From Limnomonas spitsbergensis (taxonomy: Eukaryota; Chlorophyta; Chlorophyceae; Chlamydomonadales), in assembly GCA_037349105.1 (NCBI GenBank), contig JAYJMM010000090.1, forward strand, positions 608,001 to 672,000: 64,000 nucleotides of DNA, given 5' to 3'. This document shows positions 12,101-20,000 of this stretch, piece by piece. Below the pieces are notes generated by a model that saw only the letters and a list, made by a program, of their open reading frames with translations, had not been told where the DNA came from and made no database searches. The translations under genes were made by a program, and so were the position numbers. Within the stretch, counting starts at the first letter, position 1. Each line of letters begins with the position of its first letter.

Positions 12101-12836
12101 ACAATTTATAAGCGCTTTGTGCCTGGATAATATCTCCTAGTTCATCCTGGAACTGCTGCCTCTCAATCTCACTAATATCAGCATGATTGCCCAGGGTCCA
12201 ACCTTGTTCCATCTTGAAATGTTTATCAGGTTCTACAGGATCTGCTGGGCTGTCAGGTGTCATATTATCTAAAGACCAAGATCCCTCAATAGGGACTCCT
12301 TCGTGAAGCTCATCAGGTGACAACAGGTCATTCAACAACGCTGGATCTGTGTAATGCTGAATATCTGCTGAGTAAGAGATACCTGTCTGCGAGATCAGTG
12401 AAGATCCTAATACTTCTCTTGAGTACTGGTCTCGTGCGATGCTGCGGGTTAAATCAAAAACCTGAGCTGGGGCATTGTGAGTTCTCATACTGTTAACAGG
12501 TGTGAACAGGAATGCTGTGGCTACCAGCCAGAGATAGAAGATCCATTTCATTATGGTGGGTTGCATTCTGAGGAAATGCTGCGTTCTGTGAGTGATAACA
12601 GGACCAGGGCACCGCACGGATTTACAGACATCAATCTTCAAAGTCACAACTCGTAACCTGTCAGACCTAAGCAGTTCAGCCCTGAGCTTGTCATCAGCAA
12701 TCCTCTGAACCCTGCGAGATCTCCTGACTTTCTTGGCCCAAAACTCAATGAGAATAGCAATACGCTTAGCGCGCAGCTGAGCAAGTTCCCTAGCTCTAGC
12801 ACGGCGCAGCATAGGCTTGTTACCCAAACTCTGCAA
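6180..12836 (-). CDS. Pol polyprotein: RT, RNase H, C5-cytosine methyltransferase, integrase, PHD finger
   Basis: Residue 1 is counted at the codon at 12836, a TTG. The first ATG is residue 9 (12812), and the frame is open back to a UGA at 12944. Visible domains, in order, are as follows. A hydrophobic stretch lies at 97-115. Reverse transcriptase is at 280-500 with D374 (DMKSG) and FIDD (D439, D440). RNase H is at 580-702 with D587, E629, D656 and D699. A DNMT3-like methyltransferase is at 950-1290. The integrase zinc site is H1437/H1442/C1472/C1475 and its core is D1504, D1564, E1599. An SH3-like integrase tail is near 1720-1790. A PHD finger spans 1799-1850, followed by an acidic linker and a C-terminal NPP-containing region at 2085-2205. 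No chromodomain is seen. Pol proteins of this superfamily usually have 1,000-1,500 residues, so this one is enlarged. It could start by UGA readthrough from ORF5 or after a splice acceptor (CCCTTTGCAG) at its 5' end. Confidence 0.95.
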   Translation of the reverse strand: MQSLGNKPMLRRARARELAQLRAKRIAILIEFWAKKVRRSRRVQRIADDKLRAELLRSDRLRVVTLKIDVCKSVRCPGPVITHRTQHFLRMQPTIMKWIFYLWLVATAFLFTPVNSMRTHNAPAQVFDLTRSIARDQYSREVLGSSLISQTGISYSADIQHYTDPALLNDLLSPDELHEGVPIEGSWSLDNMTPDSPADPVEPDKHFKMEQGWTLGNHADISEIERQQFQDELGDIIQAQSAYKLSDLTGYEGSVLPFTIGPPGETITLPPGIILRKARRRSPMEKEVMDEHMTPLMEAGFISECPRPLMIHEAVIAAKKDPVTGAWTDKRCCINYGKASGGINAFTPPDVYPLPLPEELFGRTEGCTVFSVCDMKSGFGQTSLSNECRDMTAFWWNDRCWKTNRNTFGLTNMPAYFQRVMNTVITEAGLDHCCVCFIDDILVFTKDLASHKAALKLLFAALKNCHMKVHPGKCKFLFNSLEYLGHMIGTTGISPSETKVLAIRALPTPTTVHELRRVIGFANYYRCYVPNFSVISSPLTELFKKDTPWLWTAERDKAWEHLKDELCKPGNALRTPDKNRRYILHTDWSQKGMSAVLGQKDDDGKEYLVACISRTCNVHEANYGSYKGEMLAAVWGVRAFRYYLLGAKIPFLIISDHKGLSWLMSNKELEGQYARWSVMLSPFSYELEYKPGVKHIVADVPSRFPVQSDLDWTGTKESHFATTWPFYYNSAFCGSGVDTDLTANSSKRAYSLMAACLSRTPQSAVPWGFAIEPFGPAIDPDPAPDKEQGVAGLQMISEDAEMSFPSPTEWPGLPRTRAIWPSPTFGSSVTNHIHSLATKLMIPDDTDDMSCCNAFDTAAAFDFEINGISSFSTRIHVPQMDTLSEKQKALRGTASSRVEDCRLLLQDLPPSHYTSLQVQELSEEGNPTGKGIRSINSTPVPQTSILTAVQEGVSLIELFGGMCGGLECMLRNGIRINHYYYADIDNGARVCAKHRLKLLMEEYPNLLGHDAIAGTFNQLPQDVYEINERHLINIGCLDGTQWMLTAGFMCTDLSSAGKRTGLQGEKSSTFFPLIKILGSLQHMQQGRRPPMYLIENVAVQFAIAKSQAMTAGFQELTERLGHTVCFDAVAVGSYAHRLRNYWQNICSPASLQLVMMSFVRDDTLRLTDILDHGRNPRTCFKVNRYPYHPANILNEPLRVFPTMVARIESYAFRPNPEYEPGLVLETDQAGIVTRHALTIHERERAMGYETDCTAGKDLIFSVRHRIVGGAFDANAVSHLLAVGIAIRFANVPPSQEIFSAFNNFLPHSFATSGLELGGDSDQISQQLNHLFAAGDSLILHAAQSLAAEFIEQPMTREEESQSFADIWLDNNAMQYLRRSTDTMLPLLTPVERKRLQRRAALYLWSSEKNILYRRMPGGTTKVVPPPGDRLALVHKMHVENGHYGRRRTTGLVMMTHWWVGLYNDCKRVVQCCEACDYTKVSFNAMQPVMHPLPIRGLMYRWHLDLSGPYTASNRGHTYVMVAVESYSKWIEVFPMTAKSSKEVAYHFLHGILARFGACAEVVTDGGGEFQGEMDSLLVRAMIDHRVTSSFHPQANGQAERLVKTVKTALSRHLHVSREPREWDMYLPWIALGYRVTKHASTLMSPYQLLFSCEPVIPPAIMERLNGDQAVDYLDVDAAAELVLSRSELLAKNCVMVGQNLLVAQQRDTLRYARLRSGGYLPSIAKYTEGQFVYVRDENRLHSTARPYVLRVFDVRPSGVIILVGRNGVTVAENAINCAPCHLPIEGLLPPSKRWQKPALDFPCQRCLLPDNAKKMILCGSCGRGTHTYCLVPRLTTVPAGYWICEQCRTAGADATGAARRDVAAELEEPAAAVTGYQLRPAKQKKAGRVMGAANGGGLGEDEGEGPAEDREDDADCLAGTAAGGAGSNANEPVGIGAVVSKGEITEEAQPDDQRPTRASVRIRVPNKRFESHVTHPWVPSDFINWGVRGDAVDALKSLMPGVWRERDEAAVYLGNRVPGGCSYQLDPPSPLTIEDSDCNTLLDCLDLSLSPSILLLFKDNGQATELLQNSQLYPYPRSLHVLTNSGIGVSVPADYCSDPLQPSTYEFLLRQHGLHVLITNPPAEYADISCALAVKYARHVACCLVSQDFLKCHPARFEWLSQLRRERRLVILQSVSFTAGLGVNRSIHGCCSNKVWILVFASAAIRARMIPPMHTFIR
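6222..6584 (-). other. C-terminal NPP-containing region of Pol, possible degenerate methyltransferase fold
   Basis: Residues about 2085-2205 contain HVLITNPPAEYADI, an alanine-rich helix, CCLVSQDFL and a final KVWILVF strand. This order recalls the NPP[YF] motif and following strands of Dam-type N6-adenine methyltransferases, which are known in some DIRS retrotransposons. The aromatic residue of NPP[YF] is Ala here, and I see no clear FxGxG-like AdoMet loop. The assignment is weak, and any activity is doubtful. Confidence 0.3.
7287..7442 (-). other. PHD zinc finger in Pol C-terminus
   Basis: Residues 1803-1847 give a full Cys4-His-Cys3 pattern: C1803/C1806, C1818/C1821, H1826/C1829 and C1844/C1847, with the typical W two residues before the last pair (W1842). 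PHD fingers of this type read histone H3 tails. It follows the integrase tail, where many gypsy elements carry a chromodomain, so a role in choosing the insertion site is a reasonable inference. Confidence 0.88.
8967..9989 (-). other. DNMT3-like C5-cytosine DNA methyltransferase domain in Pol
   Basis: Between RNase H and integrase, residues 950-1290 show the C5-methyltransferase motifs in order. Motif I is LIELFGGMCGG (955-965). Motif II is ADIDNG (982-987). Motif IV is GFMCTDLSSAG with catalytic C1050. Motif VI is IENV (E1095). Motif VIII is AHRLRNYW (1135-1142). Late motifs are ERERAMGY and VGGAFDANAVSHLL. The CxDLS and AHRxR forms resemble DNMT3 more than DNMT1. The residue before the catalytic Cys is Met, where Pro is usual. 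The order is not permuted. The product would methylate cytosine C5 in DNA with AdoMet. Confidence 0.9.
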
Positions 12837-12941
12837 AGGGACAACAAAAGCAGAGCCCCTAAGGGGATGCGCAGGTCGAAATTCAGGATGACGCTTTCTG
12901 ATGAGAGCCTCTAAACTGCACTTCCTAGCCTGCGCAATACT

Positions 12942-12944
12942 TCA
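12942..12944 (-). promoter_or_regulatory. In-frame UGA between ORF5 and Pol (candidate readthrough site)
   Basis: The ORF5 frame continues without any other stop for 36 codons into the first counted codon of Pol. The context is AACTCT-TGA-AGTATT. It could be a recoding site, or ORF5 and Pol could be made separately by splicing. Confidence 0.5.
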
Positions 12945-13829
12945 AGAGTTAGGGAAGCCCAGAATCTCCTGCACAGTAACCTCTGCGACCTCAGCAGCAA
13001 ACACTGCTATATCTGCCAAAATGTCGGTTTTGTCCCTGCGCTTGCGGAACACGCAGATGCCCTTGTACTTCTTCCACCACTCGCGTACCTGTTCGTGGTC
13101 CTTGTTGCGAACGAGAATGGTAAGCTGCGCCATCATAGTTGGCGTGAGGCTTGTCTTTATTTCCTCGTGGTAGGCTGGCGTGCCTCGCCCATCGTACCGA
13201 TCTGCGCCCTCGATGGATGTGACGGGGACAAAAGCCCGTGCTGCGCTGCGCAGCTGCCTCGTGGACCCCCCATCGCCGGATGGAGCTGCAGCATGCTCTG
13301 AAGTTGCCGCTGTGTGATCGTCAAGATCCATACGGTCAGGTGCTGACTCGGCAGCAGCTTCAGGGATTAGCCGCAGCTTGTTGTGCTGATCCAGGTCATG
13401 GTTCAGCTTCTCTTCCCTCTGCTGTTGCCTCCTCAGCTTTTTGCGCTCCTTGCGCAGCTTCCGCTCCTCATCGTCGAGCGGTGGTTTGGGCGCCTTCTTT
13501 TGAGGAAGGGCCTCGTCACCACCGGACTTCCAGGCCCCATGCCCGCCCTGAGGCGATTGCATTTGCCCTTCCGTCTGGCTCCTTCCGCCGGCCAGGTTTG
13601 CACCACGGCCAGGGTTGGAGCCGGAGGCGCCGCCAGTTGCCTTGCGCTTATTTAAAAGCACGGCTTGACGACGCCTAGCTTCCTTCCTGGTGGCAGCTGC
13701 CGCTCGCTCCTTGAGCAGGATCCGTGCCTGTGCCTCGATGATCTTGTAGCCGTCCCTGAGGATGGCATTGTCGCTGACCATCTGAGCATGGTCGCTGTCA
13801 GCCTTGCTGAGTTTGGGCTGTCGGGGCAT
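12942..13829 (-). CDS. Retrotransposon ORF5, basic coiled-coil-like protein
   Basis: The 295-residue product starts at an ATG placed directly after a splice-acceptor-like CACCCTCAG. Its N-terminal third is Ala/Arg/Lys-rich (around residues 28-62), and a strongly charged helix (about 120-150, RKLRKERKKLRRQQQREEK) is likely to form a coiled coil. Its C-terminal 80 residues (KTSLTPTMMAQLTIL..) look globular and are Lys/Trp-containing. I recognise no family. It lies immediately upstream of Pol in the same frame across a single UGA, the place a Gag-like structural part normally occupies. It could therefore be a structural or nucleic-acid-binding N-terminal extension of Pol. Confidence 0.75.
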   Translation of the reverse strand: MPRQPKLSKADSDHAQMVSDNAILRDGYKIIEAQARILLKERAAAATRKEARRRQAVLLNKRKATGGASGSNPGRGANLAGGRSQTEGQMQSPQGGHGAWKSGGDEALPQKKAPKPPLDDEERKLRKERKKLRRQQQREEKLNHDLDQHNKLRLIPEAAAESAPDRMDLDDHTAATSEHAAAPSGDGGSTRQLRSAARAFVPVTSIEGADRYDGRGTPAYHEEIKTSLTPTMMAQLTILVRNKDHEQVREWWKKYKGICVFRKRRDKTDILADIAVFAAEVAEVTVQEILGFPNS

Positions 13830-13891
13830 CTGAGGGTGTGATAAATAATAAAATTAGTTATCACATCATCAGATAATGAACAGCACTTCAG

Positions 13892-13943
13892 ACACACTTC
13901 CCCCCCCACTAACAGTCATTACTGAAAGAAGTGATCTGTTAGT
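13892..13943 (-). promoter_or_regulatory. Intergenic module: hairpin, G8 tract and AAGTGTG before ORF5
   Basis: On the minus strand an inverted repeat (13908-13915 with 13936-13943, ACTAACAG/CTGTTAGT) is followed by GGGGGGGGAAGTGTG. The same 15-mer, also after a hairpin, precedes ORF3 at 15973-15988. It may be a secondary polypurine tract, a translation-entry or RNA-processing signal. Only the repetition is seen directly. Confidence 0.55.
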
Positions 13944-13990
13944 GTGACTAGGATGAGTGCTGTACAAGGTTTTATCATTTAAAAAAAATG

Positions 13991-14728
13991 TTAAGACAAT
14001 GGAGTTGGGATTGGTCTTGATGGACCAACCCCAAACACCGAGGGAGACCTGATGAATTTTACTGGCACATCAAATGTGCCATCAGGTTGCTGCACATCAG
14101 CAGGTCTATCTTTGTACACATGTAAGTCAGATTTATTCAATAGCATTTCATCATCATCAGATAAGGGTTCTACTGTTGGGCAATATTGCCATTTAAGGCT
14201 TGCCTCAGTTTCCCAAGCAACATCAAATGCTCTAGGCAAAGGGTATTCAAATTCAGACATAGCAATGTATTTGTACCAGTCAAACAGCAGCTGATGACTG
14301 ATCATGTCTGATTTTGCACTCTTGCAGTTCAACCTTAATTCAGAGATTCTGTCGACTGTTAGGTCTTCAGACGCATCCGAATCTTGGTCAAGTTCATCCC
14401 TAGCATCTTTTAGTTGAGTGATACTGGACAGAAGTCTAGCATCCTGCAACCTAATGACCTCTTTGATTACATCAAAGCGGTACTGCGCCAAGGATTTGCT
14501 AACAGGTTTATCTGCTGCTATCCCTGCAGATGGGTACAGTGCACTAGCATCATCAATACTAAGTTCAGTGTCACCCATGCCAGGAATTCTGAAAATGCAA
14601 GCGACAGCTGAACTCCCAATATATTCCAGGCGGTACGCCCTTCCAGACATCAATTGTGAAGCATGTATAAATCTACGAGCGGCTAAATTCCCACCAGAAG
14701 TTATTCTGATATGAGAAGGACTTCTCAT
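13991..14728 (-). CDS. Retrotransposon ORF4, unknown function
   Basis: The ORF gives about 245 residues from the ATG at 14728; the frame is open nine codons further back. No family is recognised. The N-terminal part (SGRAYRLEYIGSSAVACIFR) looks like beta strands. The middle (about 85-130 from the ATG) is a charged helix with an acidic patch (DQDSDASED). The C-terminus is Pro-rich. A donor-like AAGTGAGTAC lies at 14808-14817 on the minus strand, about 85 bases upstream of the ATG, so the message may be spliced. Its position among retrotransposon genes suggests an accessory role, but nothing shows which. Confidence 0.7.
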   Translation of the reverse strand: MRSPSHIRITSGGNLAARRFIHASQLMSGRAYRLEYIGSSAVACIFRIPGMGDTELSIDDASALYPSAGIAADKPVSKSLAQYRFDVIKEVIRLQDARLLSSITQLKDARDELDQDSDASEDLTVDRISELRLNCKSAKSDMISHQLLFDWYKYIAMSEFEYPLPRAFDVAWETEASLKWQYCPTVEPLSDDDEMLLNKSDLHVYKDRPADVQQPDGTFDVPVKFIRSPSVFGVGPSRPIPTPLS

Positions 14729-14880
14729 GACAAAACAACTGCTGCTGTTTAGCAATTAACTACACCGTATTCAGACGGTGGTTGATCGTTGCTAGTTGAT
14801 CGCAGAAGTACTCACTTCAAGTACTTGATACTGCGCAAGCAATAATAGAAAGACAAAAGTTAATTTATCAGTTCAATTAC

Positions 14881-15807
14881 CTAGGGGGCAGCAGGTGCAG
14901 GCTCAGGACCAAACAGGATGTCTCCAGGGATGAGAGGCGTGGGCTCAGTTGGCCCATATGGTACGTCTTGCTCAAGGCTTGCGATGATGTCCGTGAACCA
15001 GACATGAGGATATCGACGAGGGTACCGGCCAAAGTAGCCAGTTGGTGTTCTAAAGGCATGGCCACTCTGTGTCAACCAGGCTAGATAGTTAACATGCCAG
15101 TTGTTATCCCAGGTTGGCCTCTGCAGCGCGGTCATTTGCGTGCACCAATCGTACAGAGTATTACGCTGCTGTAGGTATAGCAGCCATTGCCCTCGTAAGT
15201 GATCGCTGTAACGCCTCAGAATCGCTCGTCCTTTATCAATGAAGTACATTCTGGTTAAAGAGACAGCATCAGGCATATTGCCGAGCTGAGGGATAATGCC
15301 GACTCCTTCAAGGTATGGAGCCATCAACCCGCCATTGAACCGTCCGTCCCAGGTATCGTGCCGTCCATCCCAGCTCTCATGAATTACGTCAAAGAAATCT
15401 GCTCCTATGGCGTACATGATGTTTTGACTCTCAGACGCTGCTCTGAAGAAACCAAGCTGGTGTGTGGTGGCAAACAGCTTGTATGTTATGAACCTGGCGG
15501 CCTGTTTTGCTTTATCAGCATAGAGCGTGGCCATGTAAGCCTGTTCCTCCGCCTCAAGCTCGTTGAAAAATGATGCTGGAGGCAATAGCTCCATATCATT
15601 TGCCATCTCAATATCTGAATTATGGTAATGGGGAAGTCCAAAGTCTGCCACATATCTGTGTAGCTGGCCTGTGACGCCCTCTTCATAAGGGTCTAACTCG
15701 GGTATTTCCCTAAGCCAGGTTCGATGCTGTCGGTGTTCTACAAAGATCTGCCCTGACCTCATATCCATCTGCGCAGGATGATAGGCACCAGAGGCGCTTA
15801 GCATCAT
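14881..15807 (-). CDS. Retrotransposon ORF3, unknown function
   Basis: The first in-frame ATG (15807) gives 308 residues. A second ATG at 15768 directly follows an acceptor-like CATCCTGCGCAG, with a matching donor AAGTGAGTACC near 15880-15890, so the shorter spliced form (about 295 residues) is also likely. The protein is rich in Trp, Tyr and His (for example ESWDGRHDTWDGRFNGG), mostly helical in appearance, and ends in a Pro/Ala tail. No family is recognised. If the unspliced upstream reading were translated, it would add a hydrophobic leader. Confidence 0.7.
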   Translation of the reverse strand: MMLSASGAYHPAQMDMRSGQIFVEHRQHRTWLREIPELDPYEEGVTGQLHRYVADFGLPHYHNSDIEMANDMELLPPASFFNELEAEEQAYMATLYADKAKQAARFITYKLFATTHQLGFFRAASESQNIMYAIGADFFDVIHESWDGRHDTWDGRFNGGLMAPYLEGVGIIPQLGNMPDAVSLTRMYFIDKGRAILRRYSDHLRGQWLLYLQQRNTLYDWCTQMTALQRPTWDNNWHVNYLAWLTQSGHAFRTPTGYFGRYPRRYPHVWFTDIIASLEQDVPYGPTEPTPLIPGDILFGPEPAPAAP

Positions 15808-15972
15808 ACAAAGAATCACTTTATAAAATAACAACAGAGTCCACTCCACCGTAATCAGGGGTAGTGCAGTATGAAGACTGGTACTCACTTGTAGGAGTAG
15901 ATCTGCAGCAGTGAGGAGGAGGAAAGCAGAGCAGATTGAGTGATGTGAAATACTGTGTCATCTCAATCAGCA

Positions 15973-16017
15973 GCACACTTCCCCCCCCAACTCTACAGGA
16001 TGCAATCATGCAGAGTT
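15973..16017 (-). promoter_or_regulatory. Intergenic module: hairpin, G8 tract and AAGTGTG before ORF3
   Basis: A small hairpin (AACTCT 15989-15994 with AGAGTT 16012-16017) is followed on the minus strand by GGGGGGGGAAGTGTG, identical to the 15-mer before ORF5. It sits 17 bases past the protease stop and about 85-100 bases before the ORF3 frame. This spacing resembles that at ORF5. Confidence 0.55.
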
Positions 16018-16033
16018 GATAGGTGCTGTTCCT

Positions 16034-17008
16034 CTAGGTATCAGATCTGACAGTCTCTACTGGCAGCTCAAGAACATTGGAAGACCAATTTGGTCGGAAA
16101 GTGAGGATACCTCTGGCAACATCATGGATCGCTCTGTAATGTATGCTATCAGGGTTCCCGAACAATGCAGTGAACGAGTGCGACGGAGCCCAAGCAATGA
16201 CCAGGAAACAGTGCTCACTGGTAAGCTCTGCAGACCCAGACCCATAAGAAATCGTGATAATAGGCGTAATGCCCCTGATCGTGTCAACACCACCACTAGT
16301 GGCGAGCTTCATGGGGTATGGAAGAATAGGTATGCCCAGGCGGTGCGCCTCTCTGTCGGTGATCAAATGGCAATTCGACCCGAAATCTAACATGGCCCTA
16401 TCAGGCAATTGTTTTGGGCCGCCATCATAGATCAAGCCCACTTGCTCACCTGGCGACTCTTCAGGGTTCGCAAAATAGAATAATGATCCTGTAAGCGAAC
16501 GAAAGTATGCACCAATGTCCGATGCGTTAGCAACGAGTGCGCTCATGCGCAGAGGGTCAGGTTCAGGCAACTCTCTCACCAGAAAAGACTCGGGCTCAGG
16601 CTCTGCAGCAGTATGCACACGGATAGAAGCAGATCGATCAAATATGAAGCGTTGGCTAGTGTCTGTTAGAGAAACATCAGAAGATAATATAGTAGGTTCA
16701 ATCACAGACTGCCGTCCGTTCGCCGGAACCCTAACCTCAGACCATCGAGAACCTGGACCGTGCGTAAGCAACGTGGTCGGTACCTCAGTCTGAAAAAGTG
16801 AAGCAGAAGCTGCCCCCCTGTCCACAAATGGATCCCCAGAAAATGTGCGATATTTGCCCGCGTCAGCCTCAGCTTCCGAAAACCCGACAAGTGTATCTAA
16901 TTTGGAAATTGGGGCAGGGACTCTGGACCTCCCCTGGAACCCGTCTGGAAATTTTTTAGACCCCTTTTTAGCAAAGTCATCTCGAAAACTCCCTAATACT
17001 GCAGCCAT
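16034..17008 (-). CDS. Retrotransposon aspartic protease (PR)
   Basis: The product has 324 residues from the ATG at 17008. A retropepsin-like core lies in the C-terminal third: AMLDFGSNCHLITD with D208 in the place of the catalytic aspartate, then a Gly-rich flap-like segment (LATSGGVDTIRG) and an ALFGNPD strand late in the domain. The active-site triad reads Asp-Phe-Gly, while Asp-[Ser/Thr]-Gly is usual. It presumably cleaves the element's polyproteins. The N-terminal 190 residues are a poorly conserved-looking linker. The frame is that of Gag, separated by one UGA and 11 codons. Confidence 0.8.
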   Translation of the reverse strand: MAAVLGSFRDDFAKKGSKKFPDGFQGRSRVPAPISKLDTLVGFSEAEADAGKYRTFSGDPFVDRGAASASLFQTEVPTTLLTHGPGSRWSEVRVPANGRQSVIEPTILSSDVSLTDTSQRFIFDRSASIRVHTAAEPEPESFLVRELPEPDPLRMSALVANASDIGAYFRSLTGSLFYFANPEESPGEQVGLIYDGGPKQLPDRAMLDFGSNCHLITDREAHRLGIPILPYPMKLATSGGVDTIRGITPIITISYGSGSAELTSEHCFLVIAWAPSHSFTALFGNPDSIHYRAIHDVARGILTFRPNWSSNVLELPVETVRSDT

Positions 17009-17041
17009 TGCTGTCAGGTGATGGGTACCAGGTACCCCATG

Positions 17042-17044
17042 TCA
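17042..17044 (-). promoter_or_regulatory. In-frame UGA between Gag and protease (candidate readthrough site)
   Basis: Gag and PR share one frame with no other stop between them. Directly after the UGA the sequence ATGGGGTACCTGGTACCCAT is self-complementary and can form a hairpin. This is a typical arrangement for readthrough, although independent PR initiation at the ATG 33 bases on is also possible. Confidence 0.5.
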
Positions 17045-20000
17045 GTTGTAATTGGAGCCAAAGCATCCCTGTGCTTCAACCCCTGGGCATTGATCAGGAT
17101 CACCTGGCTCATCCCATCCATCATTGTATTGCGCAAGCTGCGCACTGTGCACTTCCTCACCTCTGTACTCTGTTGCGTGCGCGTGAAGCCCTGGGCCTCT
17201 GTAGGCAGCATCATGTGCGTGCTCATAGTCCTCACCGTTGTCTCGTTGATAGAACCTAACACCACTCTGATCCTCCTCCACCGCACGCGCGGCATAGTGG
17301 TTGTCCAGATTGAACTTTACCTCAGCCTCCGGCTTGTACTCTGGCCCTAAGGACACATACGGCACAGCCCTCTGCAGGTCACCTGGATCCACTTGCACAT
17401 TTGCTACTGCGGCAGTTGGCGTGAGAGCCCCATCCGCAGCAGTCTTATGACTCTTCTCCAAAGCCTCCATGGCCCTACCCCTGGCTGCCGACGCTAGGAA
17501 CGCAGGCAACTGGTCACACTTATCCAGGTAGTGATCACCGTGGCAGATCTGACAGCTTTTAACAGCCATCGGTCTGTTGGACGGGTAACCCGATCCTGTT
17601 GGTCTCTGCACATTGCTGTACCCACCTCCTCCTCTTCCAGCCTGGAAAGGCCTGGATGATCCGGCGCTCGGGCCGCGATGCGGGTGCATTGTGCTAGGGT
17701 AACCCCCTGCACTAGATCTCACCTCCGTGGCATGACTTCTGGGTGTAGCATGCTGACCAGCATTCTGGTTTCTTCTTCCAGCATCCTTGCTTCCCTCTGC
17801 AGTAAGGTCCTCATACCTGATACCCTTCCTGACCTGTGTCCTCACACGGTACTCATAGGCATTCTGCATGGCCTCAATGATCACACTCGCTTGGACCATG
17901 AAGTTATCATCTTCAACACCCAAGCCCTGGAGCTCCCTCTCACACACCTCCTGGAGGTACACTGGTACTCCACGCATGATCACATCAATGATGGATGTCC
18001 TCTCAATCGTCCCATTGTAAGCGATCTTGTTAGACCCCTGAAACGCTGAGTAAACAGACAGACACCTGATCCCAAACTGCCTGGGGTTCTCGCTGACAAG
18101 TACCGTCCTATCGAGCTGATTCTGCTTACCCATGATGCAGCCCTGGGTCCAAATGGCCAATTCAGCCGATGTCGCAACGTTGAGGTAACGCTTGGCTACC
18201 ATCAACAGGGCTTCAATAAAGCTGTACGGCTCATCCTGTAATGGATAAGGCTCGTACTCTCGTACCCCAGCCTCCTCGACCCCCATCAGGATCATTTTAT
18301 TCCTCCTCATGTTCCCCATGATGGTCTGAGTGCCATCCTGCAGGAAATCATTCCTGGTACTGCCGTCCCTGCCCTCAATGGCTCTCACCAAGGGCGACAT
18401 AGCGCTGGGACACAAAAACTCTAGCTCTGCGAAGTGCTTCTTTAGAAAAGCAACTCCTGCTGGCAGAATAGTACTCATGATGATGCTCACCTGGGCAGAC
18501 ACAGCATCGTGCAGCCTGTGCACGTTATTCCCCCAGAACAACCTGAGTGATCGGTCCCATATCCTGTGAGAGATAATGCTCTCAGTCGCTGAGAACTCAA
18601 CAACCCTGGACGAGTCAATCACCGTCTTCCCATCTAACCTGACATCAGTCAACCAATTCACTGGTCCTGGTGCGGCATTCTCTGAACCAGGGCGTCCACC
18701 AGGATCATCTCCTGCAGTAGATTGGCTCCTGACAGGGTCTACTGACCCGTGCAACACACCCTGTCTTGACACCCATCTGTGACCAGGAGGCTGACCCCCA
18801 CCCGAAGGTGGTCCACCATTAGGTGGTTGGTTACCTCCTGCTGGCCCCTGACTATAGCCAGTTCCTGTCCCACCTCCGTGGAACTCACCTTGGTCTTGCC
18901 GTCCATAACGCAGGTTCTGGTTCATGCCCTGCCCTTGCGACTGACCTTGATGTTGATCGTGCCCTTGACCCTGATTGGTGCCCTGACCTTGACCAGAGAA
19001 CCGGTGTTCTCTCTGACTCTGACTATAATCTCTCACAGATGGAAACCCATTCCATGACTGCTCTCTAGGCCTGAACCTACTCTGGTCTTCTTGAGACGGC
19101 TCATGATAGCTGCGTTCCTGGGAAGGTGCAGCTGCCGTACCTCTGGTGCCTGCCCGCAGGGGCTCACTGGGCATTGCAGCAGTCCTAGCTGCATCCTCAC
19201 CTTGCTGTCGGCGATCATGTTCCAGTAGCAGTCTCTGGGCAAGCGCCGCCCTATCACGGGCTGCCCTAACCCTGGAGCTATCCAGACCAGAACCACCTAG
19301 ACCCTGAGTGACAGGAGTATTCCAATTGGAATGCTCAGTGCCCGCAGCCGTATGAAACGACTGTGATGCAGCAGGTCCCGTGGAACGGTTACCTTGTTCT
19401 TGAGGTTCTCCAGCGGTGACATCGTCCCCGGTACTTCCCCCAGATCCTTCACCTTCAGGCTCTTCCGACACGGGCGCCAAACCTTGCATCCGCGCCACAG
19501 AATCTTCATATCGTCCAGACTGTGGGTAGACTGGTACGTTATGCGTCTGTCCAGCCGACCTCGCAGGAACTTGCGTCGGCGGCGGCGGCGGTGGTGGTGG
19601 CGGTAGCGGACGTGATGATCCAGACTCCACACCATGGCCTTGTCTTCTCACAGATGCACCCTGAATTGGCGCAGCATTGGAGGGAGGGACAGAAGCGGCA
19701 GCAGCAACAGGCACGAATACTGGAATGTCCGCAACAGGCGCATGTACTGGTGCACTCTGCGCCATGGGCTCATGCACCGCAAAAGGCGCTGCAGACTGCA
19801 TTGGAACAGTGACCTCGGGAGCACACGTGGATGCTGTTACTGACTCGATAGAGCCAGCCTGTGAACCACCGTCACTAGCAGTGTCAAACACTGGTACTGC
19901 CAGTCGTGTAGCAGCCGTCATCTTTGACGGAGTTCCAGTATTTGCACACCTGATACTCTCCCTTCTCAGGTACTCGTACACAGGGTTGGGCAGCAGCATG

